This document shows, one piece after another, positions 52,303 to 60,852 of a stretch of 64,000 bases of DNA. The translations under genes and the position numbers were made by a program. Source of the DNA: Aeromicrobium fastidiosum (lineage in GTDB: Bacteria > Actinomycetota > Actinomycetes > Propionibacteriales > Nocardioidaceae); assembly GCF_017876595.1 (NCBI RefSeq), contig NZ_JAGIOG010000001.1, positions 372,001 through 436,000 of the forward strand. Direction: 5' to 3'. A model generated the notes under the pieces. It ran no database searches. It was not told the DNA's origin and worked only from the letters and a program-made list of their open reading frames with translations. How positions within the stretch are numbered: position 1 is the stretch's first letter; the number at the start of each line of letters is the position of its first letter.

Positions 52303-53442
52303 ATGCCCGAAACACCCAGCCTCCCCTCCACCGACCCGTTGAAGTTCGCCTACTGGGTCCCCAACGTCTCCGGTGGCCTCGTCACCAGCACGATCGAGCA
52401 GCGCACCGACTGGTCGTACGACTTCAACGTCGAGGTCGCGCAGCTCGCCGAGAAGGTCGGCTTCGAGTACGCCCTCAGCCAGGTGCGGTACACCGCCTCG
52501 TACGGGGCCGACCAGCAGCACGAGTCGACGTCGTTGAGCCTGGCCCTGCTGACCCAGACCGAGAAGCTCAAGGTCATCGCCGCCGTGCACCCCGGCCTGT
52601 GGCACCCCGCCGTGCTCGCGAAGTTCATCATCACCGCCGACCACATCTCGGGTGGCCGGGCTGCCGTGAACGTCGTGAGCGGCTGGTTCAAGGACGAGTT
52701 CACGGGCCTCGGCGAGGCGTGGCTCGAGCACGACGAGCGCTACCGCCGCAGCGAGGAGTTCATCCGCGTGCTGCGCGGGCTCTGGACGGAGAAGAACTTC
52801 GAGCACCGGGGCGACTTCTACCGGATCCACGACTTCACGCTCCAGCCCGCGCCCGTCGACGTGCCGGGTCGCGCGCACCCCGAGATCTTCCAGGGTGGCA
52901 ACTCCACGGCGGCCCGCCGCAACGGCGGCACCGTCGCCGACTGGTACTTCTCCAACGGCAAGGACTTCGACGGGTTCACCGAGCAGTACCTCGAGGTCAG
53001 GCAGAACGCCGCGCTGGCCGGACGCGTGACGCCGCCGAAGTTCGGCCTCAACGGCTTCGTCGTGGCCCGTGACTCCGAGGACGAGGCGCACGCGGTGCTG
53101 GAGGAGATCATCGCCAAGGCCAATCCCGAGGCCGTCGAGGGCTTCCGCCAGGCGGTCCGGCAGGCCGGCGCGTCGAGCGGCGACGGCAAGGGGATGTGGG
53201 CGGACTCCACGACCCGCGATCTCGTCCAGTACAACGACGGCTTCCGCACGGGCCTGATCGGCACGCCGGAGCAGATCGCGACCCGGATCGTCGAGTACAA
53301 GAAGCTCGGCGTCGACCTGTTCCTGCTCGGCTTCCTGCACTACCTCGAGGACATCGCGTACTTCGGCGAGAAGGTGCTGCCGATCGTCCGCGAGCTCGAG
53401 GCGGACGCCGTCCGCGCCGGCGAGCTCGCCCCCGCCCGCTGA
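52303..53442 (+). CDS. sfnG: Dimethylsulfone monooxygenase SfnG-like (LLM flavin-dependent)
   Basis: The 379-residue FMNH2-dependent oxygenase has the SfnG N-terminus FAYWVPNVSGGLVTSTIEQR and GRAAVNVVSGWFKDEFTGLG. SfnG splits dimethylsulfone to methanesulfinate and formaldehyde, releasing sulfur for growth. The ATG at 52303 has GAAGGGA about 10 nt upstream. It heads the cluster behind the Cys leader ORF. Reduced flavin would come from the reductase encoded at 57774. Confidence 0.92.
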   Translation: MPETPSLPSTDPLKFAYWVPNVSGGLVTSTIEQRTDWSYDFNVEVAQLAEKVGFEYALSQVRYTASYGADQQHESTSLSLALLTQTEKLKVIAAVHPGLWHPAVLAKFIITADHISGGRAAVNVVSGWFKDEFTGLGEAWLEHDERYRRSEEFIRVLRGLWTEKNFEHRGDFYRIHDFTLQPAPVDVPGRAHPEIFQGGNSTAARRNGGTVADWYFSNGKDFDGFTEQYLEVRQNAALAGRVTPPKFGLNGFVVARDSEDEAHAVLEEIIAKANPEAVEGFRQAVRQAGASSGDGKGMWADSTTRDLVQYNDGFRTGLIGTPEQIATRIVEYKKLGVDLFLLGFLHYLEDIAYFGEKVLPIVRELEADAVRAGELAPAR

Positions 53443-53462
53443 ACCACTCGCCCGAAAGAAAG

Positions 53463-53494
53463 TGCCTGCCGGGTCGACCAGGACCCGGCAGGCA
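53463..53494 (+). terminator. Strong hairpin between sfnG and the DszC-like gene
   Basis: A 13-bp GC-rich stem (TGCCTGCCGGGTC with GACCCGGCAGGCA) has a 6-nt loop, 21 nt after the sfnG stop and 32 nt before the next ATG. There is no T-run. It may terminate partially or mark an RNA-processing or stability point within the cluster. Confidence 0.55.
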
Positions 53495-53526
53495 TGTCAT
53501 CCCCAGTAGAGAGACAAGGAAAGACT

Positions 53527-54768
53527 ATGACCACAACAGTTCACGAAGCGCTGTCCTCCTCGCCGTGGAAGGGAAGGCCCCGACCCACGACGACCGCCGG
53601 CTGGCTCGACCGTGCCGCCGACGTCGCCGGCATCCTCGCGACCGACGCCGTCGAGCGCGACCGCACGCAGGCAGTCCCCACCGCCGAGGTGCAGCTGCTC
53701 AAGGACGCCGGGCTCGTGACCCTGCTCGGCCCCGTCGAGCACGGTGGTGCCGGCGAGACGTGGGAGACCGCCTATCAGGTCATCCGCGAGATCGCGTCGG
53801 GCGACGGGTCGATCGGCCAGCTCATCGGCTACCACTACCTGTGGGCGTGGGCCGTCCGCCTGGTCGGCACGCCCGACCAGATCGCGGCGGTCGAAGAGCT
53901 CTACACGACGAACGACTTCTTCTTCGGCGGTGCGGTCAACCCACGCGACAACGACCTGACGATCACCGAGGACGGTGACGAGCTGGTCTACAACGGCCGC
54001 AAGTCGTTCTCGACGGGCTCGAAGATCAGCGACCTCACGGTCCTCGAGGGAGTCCTCGAGGGCACCGAGAAGCACGTGTTCGCGATCGTCCCGACGCAGC
54101 AGGACGGCATCGCCTTCCACGACGACTGGGACAACCTCGGCCAGCGGCTCACCGAGTCCGGCGGCGTCACGATCACCGACGTCCGCATCCCGTGGGCGGC
54201 CGCGGCCGGCTACGTCGACAAGGAGCCCGTCGAGCTGACGTACGGGACGCTCAACCTGCCGGCGATCCAGCTGGTCTTCGCCAACTTCTACCTGGGCATC
54301 GCGCAGGGCGGTCTCAAGGCCGGGACGGCGTACACCCGCAAGAACACCCGGGCGTGGCCGTACGGCGGCGACAACAAGGAGAGTGCGTCCGAGGAGTGGT
54401 ACGTCCTCGAGGGCTACGGACGCCTGCAGTCGCAGGTCTGGGCCGCTGAGGCCCTCGCCGATGCCGCAGGTGCCGAGATCTCGGGCCTGCTGCACGCCGA
54501 GCGCGAGGCCTTGACGCCCGAGGAGCGCGGTCACGCCGCGGTCCGCATCGCGGCGGTCAAGCAGCTGACGACCGACGTCGCGCTCGAGGTCGGCACCAAG
54601 ATCTACGAGCTGACGGGCGCCCGTGCCACGAGCAGCTCGGTGGGCCTCGACATCTACTGGCGCAACGCCCGCACGCACACGCTGCACGACCCCGTCGCCT
54701 ACAAGCGCCGCGAGGTCGGCGAGTACGCGCTGCTGGGCCAGCTGCCGGAGCCGTCCTGGTACACGTGA
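53527..54768 (+). CDS. DszC-like flavin-dependent monooxygenase (acyl-CoA dehydrogenase fold)
   Basis: The 413-residue product resembles dibenzothiophene monooxygenase DszC over its length. Shared features are the TAVERDR-like N-terminus (here DAVERDRTQAV), REIASGDGSIGQLIGYH, and the C-terminal YWRNARTHTLHDPVAYK. Such enzymes use reduced flavin and oxygen, not acyl-CoA substrates, and serve sulfur acquisition (SfnB/DszC clade). The exact sulfur substrate is unknown. The ATG at 53527 with AAGGA upstream is preferred to the ATG at 53494, which lies in the hairpin. Confidence 0.87.
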   Translation: MTTTVHEALSSSPWKGRPRPTTTAGWLDRAADVAGILATDAVERDRTQAVPTAEVQLLKDAGLVTLLGPVEHGGAGETWETAYQVIREIASGDGSIGQLIGYHYLWAWAVRLVGTPDQIAAVEELYTTNDFFFGGAVNPRDNDLTITEDGDELVYNGRKSFSTGSKISDLTVLEGVLEGTEKHVFAIVPTQQDGIAFHDDWDNLGQRLTESGGVTITDVRIPWAAAAGYVDKEPVELTYGTLNLPAIQLVFANFYLGIAQGGLKAGTAYTRKNTRAWPYGGDNKESASEEWYVLEGYGRLQSQVWAAEALADAAGAEISGLLHAEREALTPEERGHAAVRIAAVKQLTTDVALEVGTKIYELTGARATSSSVGLDIYWRNARTHTLHDPVAYKRREVGEYALLGQLPEPSWYT

Positions 54769-54803
54769 GGCACGCGAGGTAGCACGGAACACCGTGTCCC
54801 GCC

Positions 54804-54840
54804 GGGCGGTCCCGGACGTCGAGAACGTCCGGGACCGCCC
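54804..54840 (+). terminator. Hairpin terminator after the DszC-like gene
   Basis: A 16-bp perfect stem (left arm GGGCGGTCCCGGACGT) has a 5-nt loop, 35 nt past the stop. It is one of the strongest hairpins in the window and lies in a 116-nt gap before the OsmC gene. No U-tract follows. Confidence 0.65.
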
Positions 54841-54884
54841 CTGTTCGCGGGGCACGATCGAGACTCACCCACCGAAGGACTCCC

Positions 54885-55364
54885 ATGACCCAGCAGAGCA
54901 AGCAGACCGTCCCGTTCGTCGTCGACGCCAGCGGGACCGGCGTGATCCAGGACCTCGTCGTGGCCGGCGACAACCGGCACGACTTCCGGTCGGACACGTA
55001 CCCCGCGTTCGGCGGCACCGACGCCTCCCCCAGCCCGCTGGTCTACGCGCTCGGCGCCCTGACCTCGTGCAACCAGATCACCGCCCAGCTCGTCGCGAAG
55101 GACCTCGGCGTCACGCTCGGCGCGTTCACCTTCGCGGCTCAGGGCGACCTCGACCCGTCCGTGCTGGTCGGTGGTGCCGAGGGCAACGCCAACTTCGACG
55201 CCGTCTCGATCACGGCCAGCGTGCAGACCGACGCCGACGAGGCGACGTTCGCGACGCTCGTCAGCGAGCTCGAGCGCCGCTGCCCCGTGACCCAGCTGTT
55301 CAAGCGCAGCGGCCTCGACTACACCTCGACGTGGTCGGCCCTCCCGCTCGAAGCCGCGTCCTGA
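54885..55364 (+). CDS. OsmC family protein
   Basis: The 159-residue protein has the two OsmC/Ohr cysteines, in GALTSCNQITA and RRCPVTQLF. The family reduces organic peroxides or acts on thiol adducts. In a sulfur-oxygenase cluster it could remove peroxide by-products of flavin oxygenases or handle a thiol or sulfinate intermediate; this is inference. It is followed by the SfnB-like gene after 2 nt, so the two are co-translated. Confidence 0.88.
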   Translation: MTQQSKQTVPFVVDASGTGVIQDLVVAGDNRHDFRSDTYPAFGGTDASPSPLVYALGALTSCNQITAQLVAKDLGVTLGAFTFAAQGDLDPSVLVGGAEGNANFDAVSITASVQTDADEATFATLVSELERRCPVTQLFKRSGLDYTSTWSALPLEAAS

Positions 55365-55366
55365 CG

Positions 55367-56533
55367 GTGTCGAGCGTCCCCGAGCTGCTGGCCGCCGTGC
55401 GCGAGCTCGTCCCGACGATCGCGGAGGGAGCCGTCGACCGCGACCGCGAGCGGCGACTCCCCCGCGCCGAGCTCGACGAGCTGTCGCGCGTCGGTGCGCT
55501 CGCCGTGACGGTGCCGGCGTCCCACGGCGGGGTCGGCGGCGGCGCGGCGGCGGCCTTCGAGGTGACGCGGCTGCTGGCCACGGCCGATCCGAACGTCGCG
55601 CAGATCCCGCAGAGCCACTTCGTCTACCTGCGACTCGTCGAGCTCGCCGGCCCGACCGCGCTGAAGGACCAGATCTTCGCCTCCGTCCTCGGCGGTGCAA
55701 GGGTCGCCAATGCTCAGTCCGAGCGTGGCGGCCGCACCCTCACCGACATCCGCACGACGATCCGTCCCGAGGGGCAAGAGGCCGTCGTGGACGGCGAGAA
55801 GTTCTACTGCACCGGCAGCCTCACCGCCGACTGGCTGGCGGTGCTCGCACGGGACGCCGAAGGGCTCGACCACATCGGCTTCGTGCGTGCCGACGCTCCC
55901 GGCGTGGCTCTCGTCGACGACTGGACCGGCATGGGCCAGCGCACCACCGCGAGCGGCACGATCACCTTCGACGCCGTGCGGCTGCCGACCTCGCACATCG
56001 CTCCACGCGCCGACGCAGTGACCGGGCCGTACGGCTACGGCGCGCTCGCCCAGGGCCTGCATGCCGCGATCGACGTCGGCATCGCGCGGGGTGCCCTGAC
56101 CGAGGCAGCGGCCTTCGTGCGGTCGTCGAGCCGGCCATGGTTCGAGGCGCAGGTCGACCGCGCCGAGGACGACCCCCTGCTGGTGCAGCGGTTCGGCGAG
56201 CTCGAGGTCGAGGTGCGCGCAGCCGAGGCCACGCTGGCCGCCGCCGGCGCTGCGGTCGACCTCGTCGACCGCGCCCGCACCGACGAGGCCGCCGCCGAGG
56301 CGTCCCTGCAGGTCGCGACTGCCAAGGTGCTCGCCGACCGGGCGGCCATCTCCGTCACGAACGCGCTGTTCGAGCTCGGCGGCACGCGGTCCAGCGACGA
56401 CCGGCTCGACCTGCACCGCCATTGGCGCAACGCCCGCACCCACACCCTGCACGACCCCGTCCGCTGGAAGCTGCAGCATCTGGGGCGGTGGGCCGTCCGC
56501 GGCGAACGTCCGCCCCGCGGCCCCCAGCTCTGA
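55367..56533 (+). CDS. SfnB family sulfur-acquisition oxidoreductase
   Basis: The 388-residue protein has the acyl-CoA dehydrogenase fold of the SfnB clade. VPASHGGVGGGAAAAFEVTRLL and DPNVAQIPQSHFVYLRL are typical, and the C-terminus has HRHWRNARTHTLHDPVRWK. SfnB proteins are induced with SfnG during sulfone use. The start is GTG at 55367, 2 nt after the OsmC stop. It is a paralogue of the DszC-like protein two genes upstream, but clearly diverged from it. Confidence 0.9.
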   Translation: MSSVPELLAAVRELVPTIAEGAVDRDRERRLPRAELDELSRVGALAVTVPASHGGVGGGAAAAFEVTRLLATADPNVAQIPQSHFVYLRLVELAGPTALKDQIFASVLGGARVANAQSERGGRTLTDIRTTIRPEGQEAVVDGEKFYCTGSLTADWLAVLARDAEGLDHIGFVRADAPGVALVDDWTGMGQRTTASGTITFDAVRLPTSHIAPRADAVTGPYGYGALAQGLHAAIDVGIARGALTEAAAFVRSSSRPWFEAQVDRAEDDPLLVQRFGELEVEVRAAEATLAAAGAAVDLVDRARTDEAAAEASLQVATAKVLADRAAISVTNALFELGGTRSSDDRLDLHRHWRNARTHTLHDPVRWKLQHLGRWAVRGERPPRGPQL

Positions 56534-56561
56534 CCCACCACGCACCTCAGGAGAAACCCCG

Positions 56562-57692
56562 ATGACGCTCACGTTCGACTGGTTCCTGCCCACCACCGGC
56601 GACAGCCGCGCCCTCGTGGGCGGCGGCCACAGCGTGCCGAGCGACGTCGGCCGCACCGGCGGATCGATCGACACCGCCGGCCGGTTCCGCGAGCCCGACC
56701 TCCGCTACCTGGCCCATGTCGCCCGCACCGCCGAGGACCTCGGCTTCGACGCCGTCCTGACGCCAACCGGCACCCCCTGCGAGGACGCGTGGATCGTCGC
56801 CTCGGCCCTGATCCCCGAGACCGAGCGGCTCAAGTTCCTCGTCGCGCTGCGTCCCGGGCTCATCACCCCGACACTGCTGGCGCAGATGTCGTCGACGTTC
56901 CAGCGACTGTCGTCGAACCGGCTGCTGCTCAACGTCGTCGTGGGCGGCGATCCCTCCGAGCAGCTGCGCTTCGGCGACCGGGTGGGCAAGGACGACCGCT
57001 ACGCCCGGGCAGCGGAGTTCCTGCAGGTGTTCCGGGAGTCGTTCACCGACGCGGGCAGCAGCTTCACCGGCGACTACTACGACGTCGAGGACGCCCGCAC
57101 GCGCCGACCGGCGCAGGTGCCGGAGATCTATCTCGGCGGCTCGTCGGCCGCGGCAGGGCCTGTCACGGCGGCGCACACGGACGTCTACCTGACGTGGGGC
57201 GAGCCGCCCGCCGCGGTCGCCGAGAAGATCGCCTGGATCCGCGGCCTGGCCGAGGCCGAGGGACGCACCGTGCGCTTCGGGGTGCGGCTGCACACCATCA
57301 GCCGCGACCACTCCGAGGACGCCTGGCGGGTCGCCGACGACATGCTGGCCCAGCTCGACCCCGCCGACATCGCCAAGGCCCAGGAGGCCATCGCCAGCAG
57401 CGAGTCGGAGGGCCAGCGCCGTATGCGCGAGCTGCACGGGGGCCTCACGACGTTCACGGAGGCCCGCCAGCTGGAGGTGCACCCCGCGCTGTGGTCGGGC
57501 ATCGGCCTGATGCGCAGCGGTGCCGGCACGGCGCTGGTCGGCAGCCACACCGAGGTCGCGGACCTCATCGCCGAGTACGCGGCCGTCGGGGTCGAGGAGT
57601 TCGTGCTGTCGGGGTACCCGCACGTCGAGGAGGCCTACTGGTTCGCCGAGGGCGTCCTGCCGGTGCTCCGCCGCAAGGGCCTCACGACCTGA
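56562..57692 (+). CDS. ssuD: Alkanesulfonate monooxygenase SsuD-like (LLM flavin-dependent)
   Basis: The 376-residue FMNH2-dependent oxygenase has TFDWFLPTTGDSR and LKFLVALRPGLITPTLLAQM, with LLLNVVVGGDPSEQ as in SsuD. It would desulfonate alkanesulfonates such as methanesulfonate, the likely next product of the sulfone route, releasing sulfite. AGGAG lies 9 nt upstream of the ATG. It closes the plus-strand cluster, and a 48-bp palindrome follows its stop by 9 nt. Confidence 0.9.
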   Translation: MTLTFDWFLPTTGDSRALVGGGHSVPSDVGRTGGSIDTAGRFREPDLRYLAHVARTAEDLGFDAVLTPTGTPCEDAWIVASALIPETERLKFLVALRPGLITPTLLAQMSSTFQRLSSNRLLLNVVVGGDPSEQLRFGDRVGKDDRYARAAEFLQVFRESFTDAGSSFTGDYYDVEDARTRRPAQVPEIYLGGSSAAAGPVTAAHTDVYLTWGEPPAAVAEKIAWIRGLAEAEGRTVRFGVRLHTISRDHSEDAWRVADDMLAQLDPADIAKAQEAIASSESEGQRRMRELHGGLTTFTEARQLEVHPALWSGIGLMRSGAGTALVGSHTEVADLIAEYAAVGVEEFVLSGYPHVEEAYWFAEGVLPVLRRKGLTT

Positions 57693-57701
57693 CCCCACCC
57701 C

Positions 57702-57749
57702 GTGCGTCATGGCTTCTGATGGCCATGACCCCCAGAAGGTATGACGCAA
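57702..57749. repeat. 48-bp palindromic dispersed repeat, copy 4
   Basis: GTGCGTCAT (57702-57710; first base differs) and ATGACGCAA (57741-57749) form the arms. The core has CTTCTG ... CAGAAG nested, different in sequence from the other copies. The length is again exactly 48 bp. It lies between convergent ssuD and the flavin reductase gene and probably also terminates both. Confidence 0.8.
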
Positions 57750-57773
57750 CGCCGGCCCGCCGGCGGGCGGGCG

Positions 57774-58280
57774 TCAGAAGCTCTGGTGGCTGCCGAAGGC
57801 GCGCTGCCAGTAGGTCAGCGCCAGGTTGGACGACGTGTCAGCCGCCTCGACGTCGCCGAGCACGAGCGTGTGGTCACCGGCGACGACCAGCTGGGCCACG
57901 GTCAGCGCGACCCAGGCGTGACGATCCGACAGGGCCGGGGCCCCGTCCTCGAGCTGCCACGGGACGTCGAGGAACTTGTCGTCGCCCTTGCCCGCGAAGC
58001 GCAGGGCGATCTGGTCCTGGTGGGCGGCCAGCACGTTGACGCCGATGCGCGAGCCGACCTCGAGCTTGGCCAGCAGCTGGGAGCGGTTGTCGAGCGAGAC
58101 CAGCAGCATCGGCGGGTCCATCGACAGCGACGAGAACGCGCTGACGGTCGTGCCGTGCGGCGCACCGTCGTGGAACGTCGTGACGACCGAGACGGCGGCA
58201 GCCACGTTGCCCATCGCGGAGCGGAACGACTTCTGGAGCACGGCCGGGTCGGTCGCCGGAGTGTCGTCGTGGGTGCTCAT
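57774..58280 (-). CDS. Flavin reductase domain protein
   Basis: The 168-residue product has AVSVVTTFHDGAPHGTTVSAFSSLSMDPPMLL in the N-terminal half (positions ~27-60) and ends YWQRAFGSHQSF. It is of the HpaC/SsuE-like NAD(P)H:flavin oxidoreductase type. It would supply reduced flavin to the four oxygenases of the cluster on the other strand. The ATG at 58280 has TACCGT 7 nt upstream, the same promoter block as the Cys leader ORF. Confidence 0.9.
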   Translation of the reverse strand: MSTHDDTPATDPAVLQKSFRSAMGNVAAAVSVVTTFHDGAPHGTTVSAFSSLSMDPPMLLVSLDNRSQLLAKLEVGSRIGVNVLAAHQDQIALRFAGKGDDKFLDVPWQLEDGAPALSDRHAWVALTVAQLVVAGDHTLVLGDVEAADTSSNLALTYWQRAFGSHQSF

Positions 58281-58339
58281 GTCTTCGACGGTATGCCTGT
58301 CGTCATCAGTCAGCACCGCACTCCCACATCTCGGACGAT

Positions 58340-58371
58340 CCGTCGACGGCACGACGACCGTGCTACGACGG
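58340..58371 (-). terminator. Hairpin downstream of rlmB
   Basis: CCGTCG (58340-58345) pairs with CGACGG (58366-58371), and an inner GCACG/CGTGC stem extends it. It begins 5 nt beyond the rlmB stop on the minus strand. Confidence 0.45.
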
Positions 58372-58375
58372 ACGG

Positions 58376-59323
58376 TCAGCCCCGCTGCTGGCTGATCGCG
58401 TAGAGCGCGATGCCCGCCGCGACACCGGCGTTGAGGCTCTCGAGGCCCGTGCTCATCGGGATCGACACGATCTCGTCGCACGTCTCACCGACGAGGCGCG
58501 ACAGGCCCTTGCCCTCGCTGCCGATGACGACGACCAGCGGGCCGTCGACCATCTGCGAGTCGGCGACGTCGACCGTGCCGTCGGCGGCCAGGCCGATGAC
58601 CATGCAGCCGTCCTCCTGGAACTGCTTGAGCGTGCGCGTGATGTTGGTGACGCGTGCGACCGGCACGCGGGCCGCCGCACCGGCCGACGTCTTCCAGGCC
58701 GCGGCGGTGATCTGCGCTGCGCGACGCTCGGGGATGACGACGCCGTGTGCACCGAAACCCGAGGCCGAGCGGATGATCGCGCCGAGGTTGCGGGGGTCGG
58801 TGATGCCGTCGAGCACCAGGATCAGCGCCGGCTCGTCACGCTCGGCCGCGAGGTCCATGAGGTCCTGCGGGTTGGCGTACTCGTAGGCGTTGAGCTTGGC
58901 GGCGATGCCCTGGTGGACGGCACCACCCGTGAGCTTGTCGAGCTCGATGCGACCGATCTCGAGCAGGCTGACGTGCTGCTCGGCGGCGAGCTTGAAGATC
59001 TCGCGGATCTTCTCGTCGCGGTCGGTGCCCTCGGCGACGTACAGCGCGTGCACCGGCACCGTCGCGCGCAGCAGCTCGAGCACGGAGTTGCGTCCGGCGA
59101 CCCACTCGGCGGCCTCGCCGGGCTTGCCGCGCTTGGGACGGGCCTGCTCGCGCTTGGCCGTCGCGTTCTTCATCTTGTAGAGCTTGTGGTTGGGGCGGTC
59201 CTCCGCGCGGGGCGTCGGGCCCTTGCCCTCGAGTCCCTGGCGGCGACGGCCACCCGAACCGGCCGTGGGGTTGCCCTTGCCGGTCTTCTTGATGGCGCCT
59301 CTGCGATTGCTGTTGCCTGGCAT
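58376..59323 (-). CDS. rlmB: 23S rRNA 2'-O-methyltransferase RlmB-like (SPOUT family)
   Basis: The product is 315 residues. A basic, Lys/Gly-rich N-terminal tail (about 1-70) is followed by an L30e-like RNA-binding domain (VAGRNSVLELLRATVPVHAL) and the SPOUT methyltransferase domain. The SPOUT domain has LVLDGITDPRNLGAIIRSA, VVIGSEGKGLSRL and SLNAGVAAGIALY, the SAM-binding knot. It methylates a guanosine of 23S rRNA. It follows cysS by 4 nt, the standard bacterial arrangement. Confidence 0.94.
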   Translation of the reverse strand: MPGNSNRRGAIKKTGKGNPTAGSGGRRRQGLEGKGPTPRAEDRPNHKLYKMKNATAKREQARPKRGKPGEAAEWVAGRNSVLELLRATVPVHALYVAEGTDRDEKIREIFKLAAEQHVSLLEIGRIELDKLTGGAVHQGIAAKLNAYEYANPQDLMDLAAERDEPALILVLDGITDPRNLGAIIRSASGFGAHGVVIPERRAAQITAAAWKTSAGAAARVPVARVTNITRTLKQFQEDGCMVIGLAADGTVDVADSQMVDGPLVVVIGSEGKGLSRLVGETCDEIVSIPMSTGLESLNAGVAAGIALYAISQQRG

Positions 59324-59327
59324 GGTG

Positions 59328-60749
59328 CTAGCTCCCTAGAAGATCAGTCTTCACGGACCAGCGCGCACCCTGCGGCGTGTCCTCGATGTCGATGCCGGCC
59401 GCCGTGAGCTGGTCGCGCACACGGTCTGCGGTGGCGAAGTCCTTGGTGGCACGTGCCTGCTGGCGCTGCTCGAGAAGTCCCTCGACGAGGGAGTCGATCA
59501 CCTGCGCATAGGCCGCATCGTCACCCCCACGATCCCACGTCGGGGACAGCGGGTCCAAACCGAGCACGTCGAGCATCCCGCGGACGGCCGCGAGAACCCC
59601 CGCCAGGGCGTCCGAGGCACCTGCCGCGACGAGCGAGTTGCCGTCGGTGACGTGCCCCTGGAGCACCGCCAGTGCGGCCGGCACCGACAGGTCGTCGTCC
59701 ATCGCAGCAGCGAACTCGGCAGGGACGTCGCCCGGCTCGCCGGGCCCGCACAGCTCGGCGGCACGGCGGACGAATCCCTCGACCCGGCCGAAGGCCGTCG
59801 CGGCCTCGGCCAGCGACTCCTCGGAGAACTCGACGATCGAGCGGTAGTGCGACGCGGCGAGGTAGTAGCGCAGGTCGATCGGCCGGACGCGCTTGACGAC
59901 CTCGCTGACCATGAGGGTGTTGCCGACCGACTTCGACATCTTCGCGCCGGCCAGGTTGAGCATCGCATTGTGCATCCACACCCGGGCGAACGGCTGCCCC
60001 GCGGCACGCGACTGCGCGAGCTCGTTCTCGTGGTGCGGGAAGCGCAGGTCGAGCCCGCCGCCGTGGATGTCGAACTCGTGGCCGAGGTACTTGGCGGCCA
60101 TCGCCGAGCACTCCAGGTGCCAGCCGGGACGTCCGCGGCCCCACGGCGTCGACCACGACGCCGACTCCGGGTCGCCGTCCTTGTGCCCCTTCCAGAGCGC
60201 GAAGTCGCGGCCGTCGCGCTTGCCCTCGGGCGGGGCGTCCTCGGCGTTGAGCATGTCGTCGACCTTCTGCCGCGACAGCTCGCCGTAGGCGGGCCACGAC
60301 CGGACGTCGAAGTAGACGTCACCCGACTCGTCGCCGGCGGCGTACGCGTGGCCCCGCTCGATCAGGGTCTGCATGAGCTCGATCATCTCGGGGACGACGC
60401 CGGTCGCCCGGGGCTCGTACGTCGGCGGGATGCAGCCCAGCACCTCGTAGGCCGCGTGCAGGGCCCGCTCGTTCTCGTAGGCGACCGCGAACCACGGACG
60501 TCCCTGTTCGACGCCCTTGGCCAGGATCTTGTCATCGATGTCGGTGACGTTGGCGACGATCGTGACCTCGAGGCCCGAGCGCTCGAGCCAGCGGCGCAGC
60601 ACGTCGAACACGACCTCCTTGCGGATGTGGCCGATGTGCGGCGGACCCTGCACCGTCAGGCCGCAGTGGTAGATCGACACCTCGCCCGGGACCACCGGGT
60701 CGAGGGCGCGGGTCTGCCGGGACGCGGTGTCGTAGAGGTGGAGTGCCAC
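59328..60749 (-). CDS. cysS: Cysteine--tRNA ligase
   Basis: The 473-residue class I synthetase has the HIGH-type motif PPHIGHIRK and the KMSKS loop AKMSKSVGN. Zinc ligands include the Cys in IYHCGLTV, the Cys in HLECSAMA and the His in [11 protein letters not shown]. The start is GTG at 60749 with TAGTCT 6 nt upstream, so it is probably leaderless; no T-box or other leader is present. It is co-transcribed with rlmB. Confidence 0.97.
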   Translation of the reverse strand: MALHLYDTASRQTRALDPVVPGEVSIYHCGLTVQGPPHIGHIRKEVVFDVLRRWLERSGLEVTIVANVTDIDDKILAKGVEQGRPWFAVAYENERALHAAYEVLGCIPPTYEPRATGVVPEMIELMQTLIERGHAYAAGDESGDVYFDVRSWPAYGELSRQKVDDMLNAEDAPPEGKRDGRDFALWKGHKDGDPESASWSTPWGRGRPGWHLECSAMAAKYLGHEFDIHGGGLDLRFPHHENELAQSRAAGQPFARVWMHNAMLNLAGAKMSKSVGNTLMVSEVVKRVRPIDLRYYLAASHYRSIVEFSEESLAEAATAFGRVEGFVRRAAELCGPGEPGDVPAEFAAAMDDDLSVPAALAVLQGHVTDGNSLVAAGASDALAGVLAAVRGMLDVLGLDPLSPTWDRGGDDAAYAQVIDSLVEGLLEQRQQARATKDFATADRVRDQLTAAGIDIEDTPQGARWSVKTDLLGS

Positions 60750-60852
60750 GCGGCAAGACTATCGGCTCGCGGTCCTGCGGCGATCGTCGTCCGCGGCCGG
60801 GCATCCTGTCACATCTGCCCCACCCGCCCCATTCGACGCCTACCATGGTGCG

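Noticed and set aside
60750..60852. T-box or other leader RNA before cysS
   Set aside because: The -10-like TAGTCT lies only 6 nt from the GTG start, leaving no room for a leader RNA.
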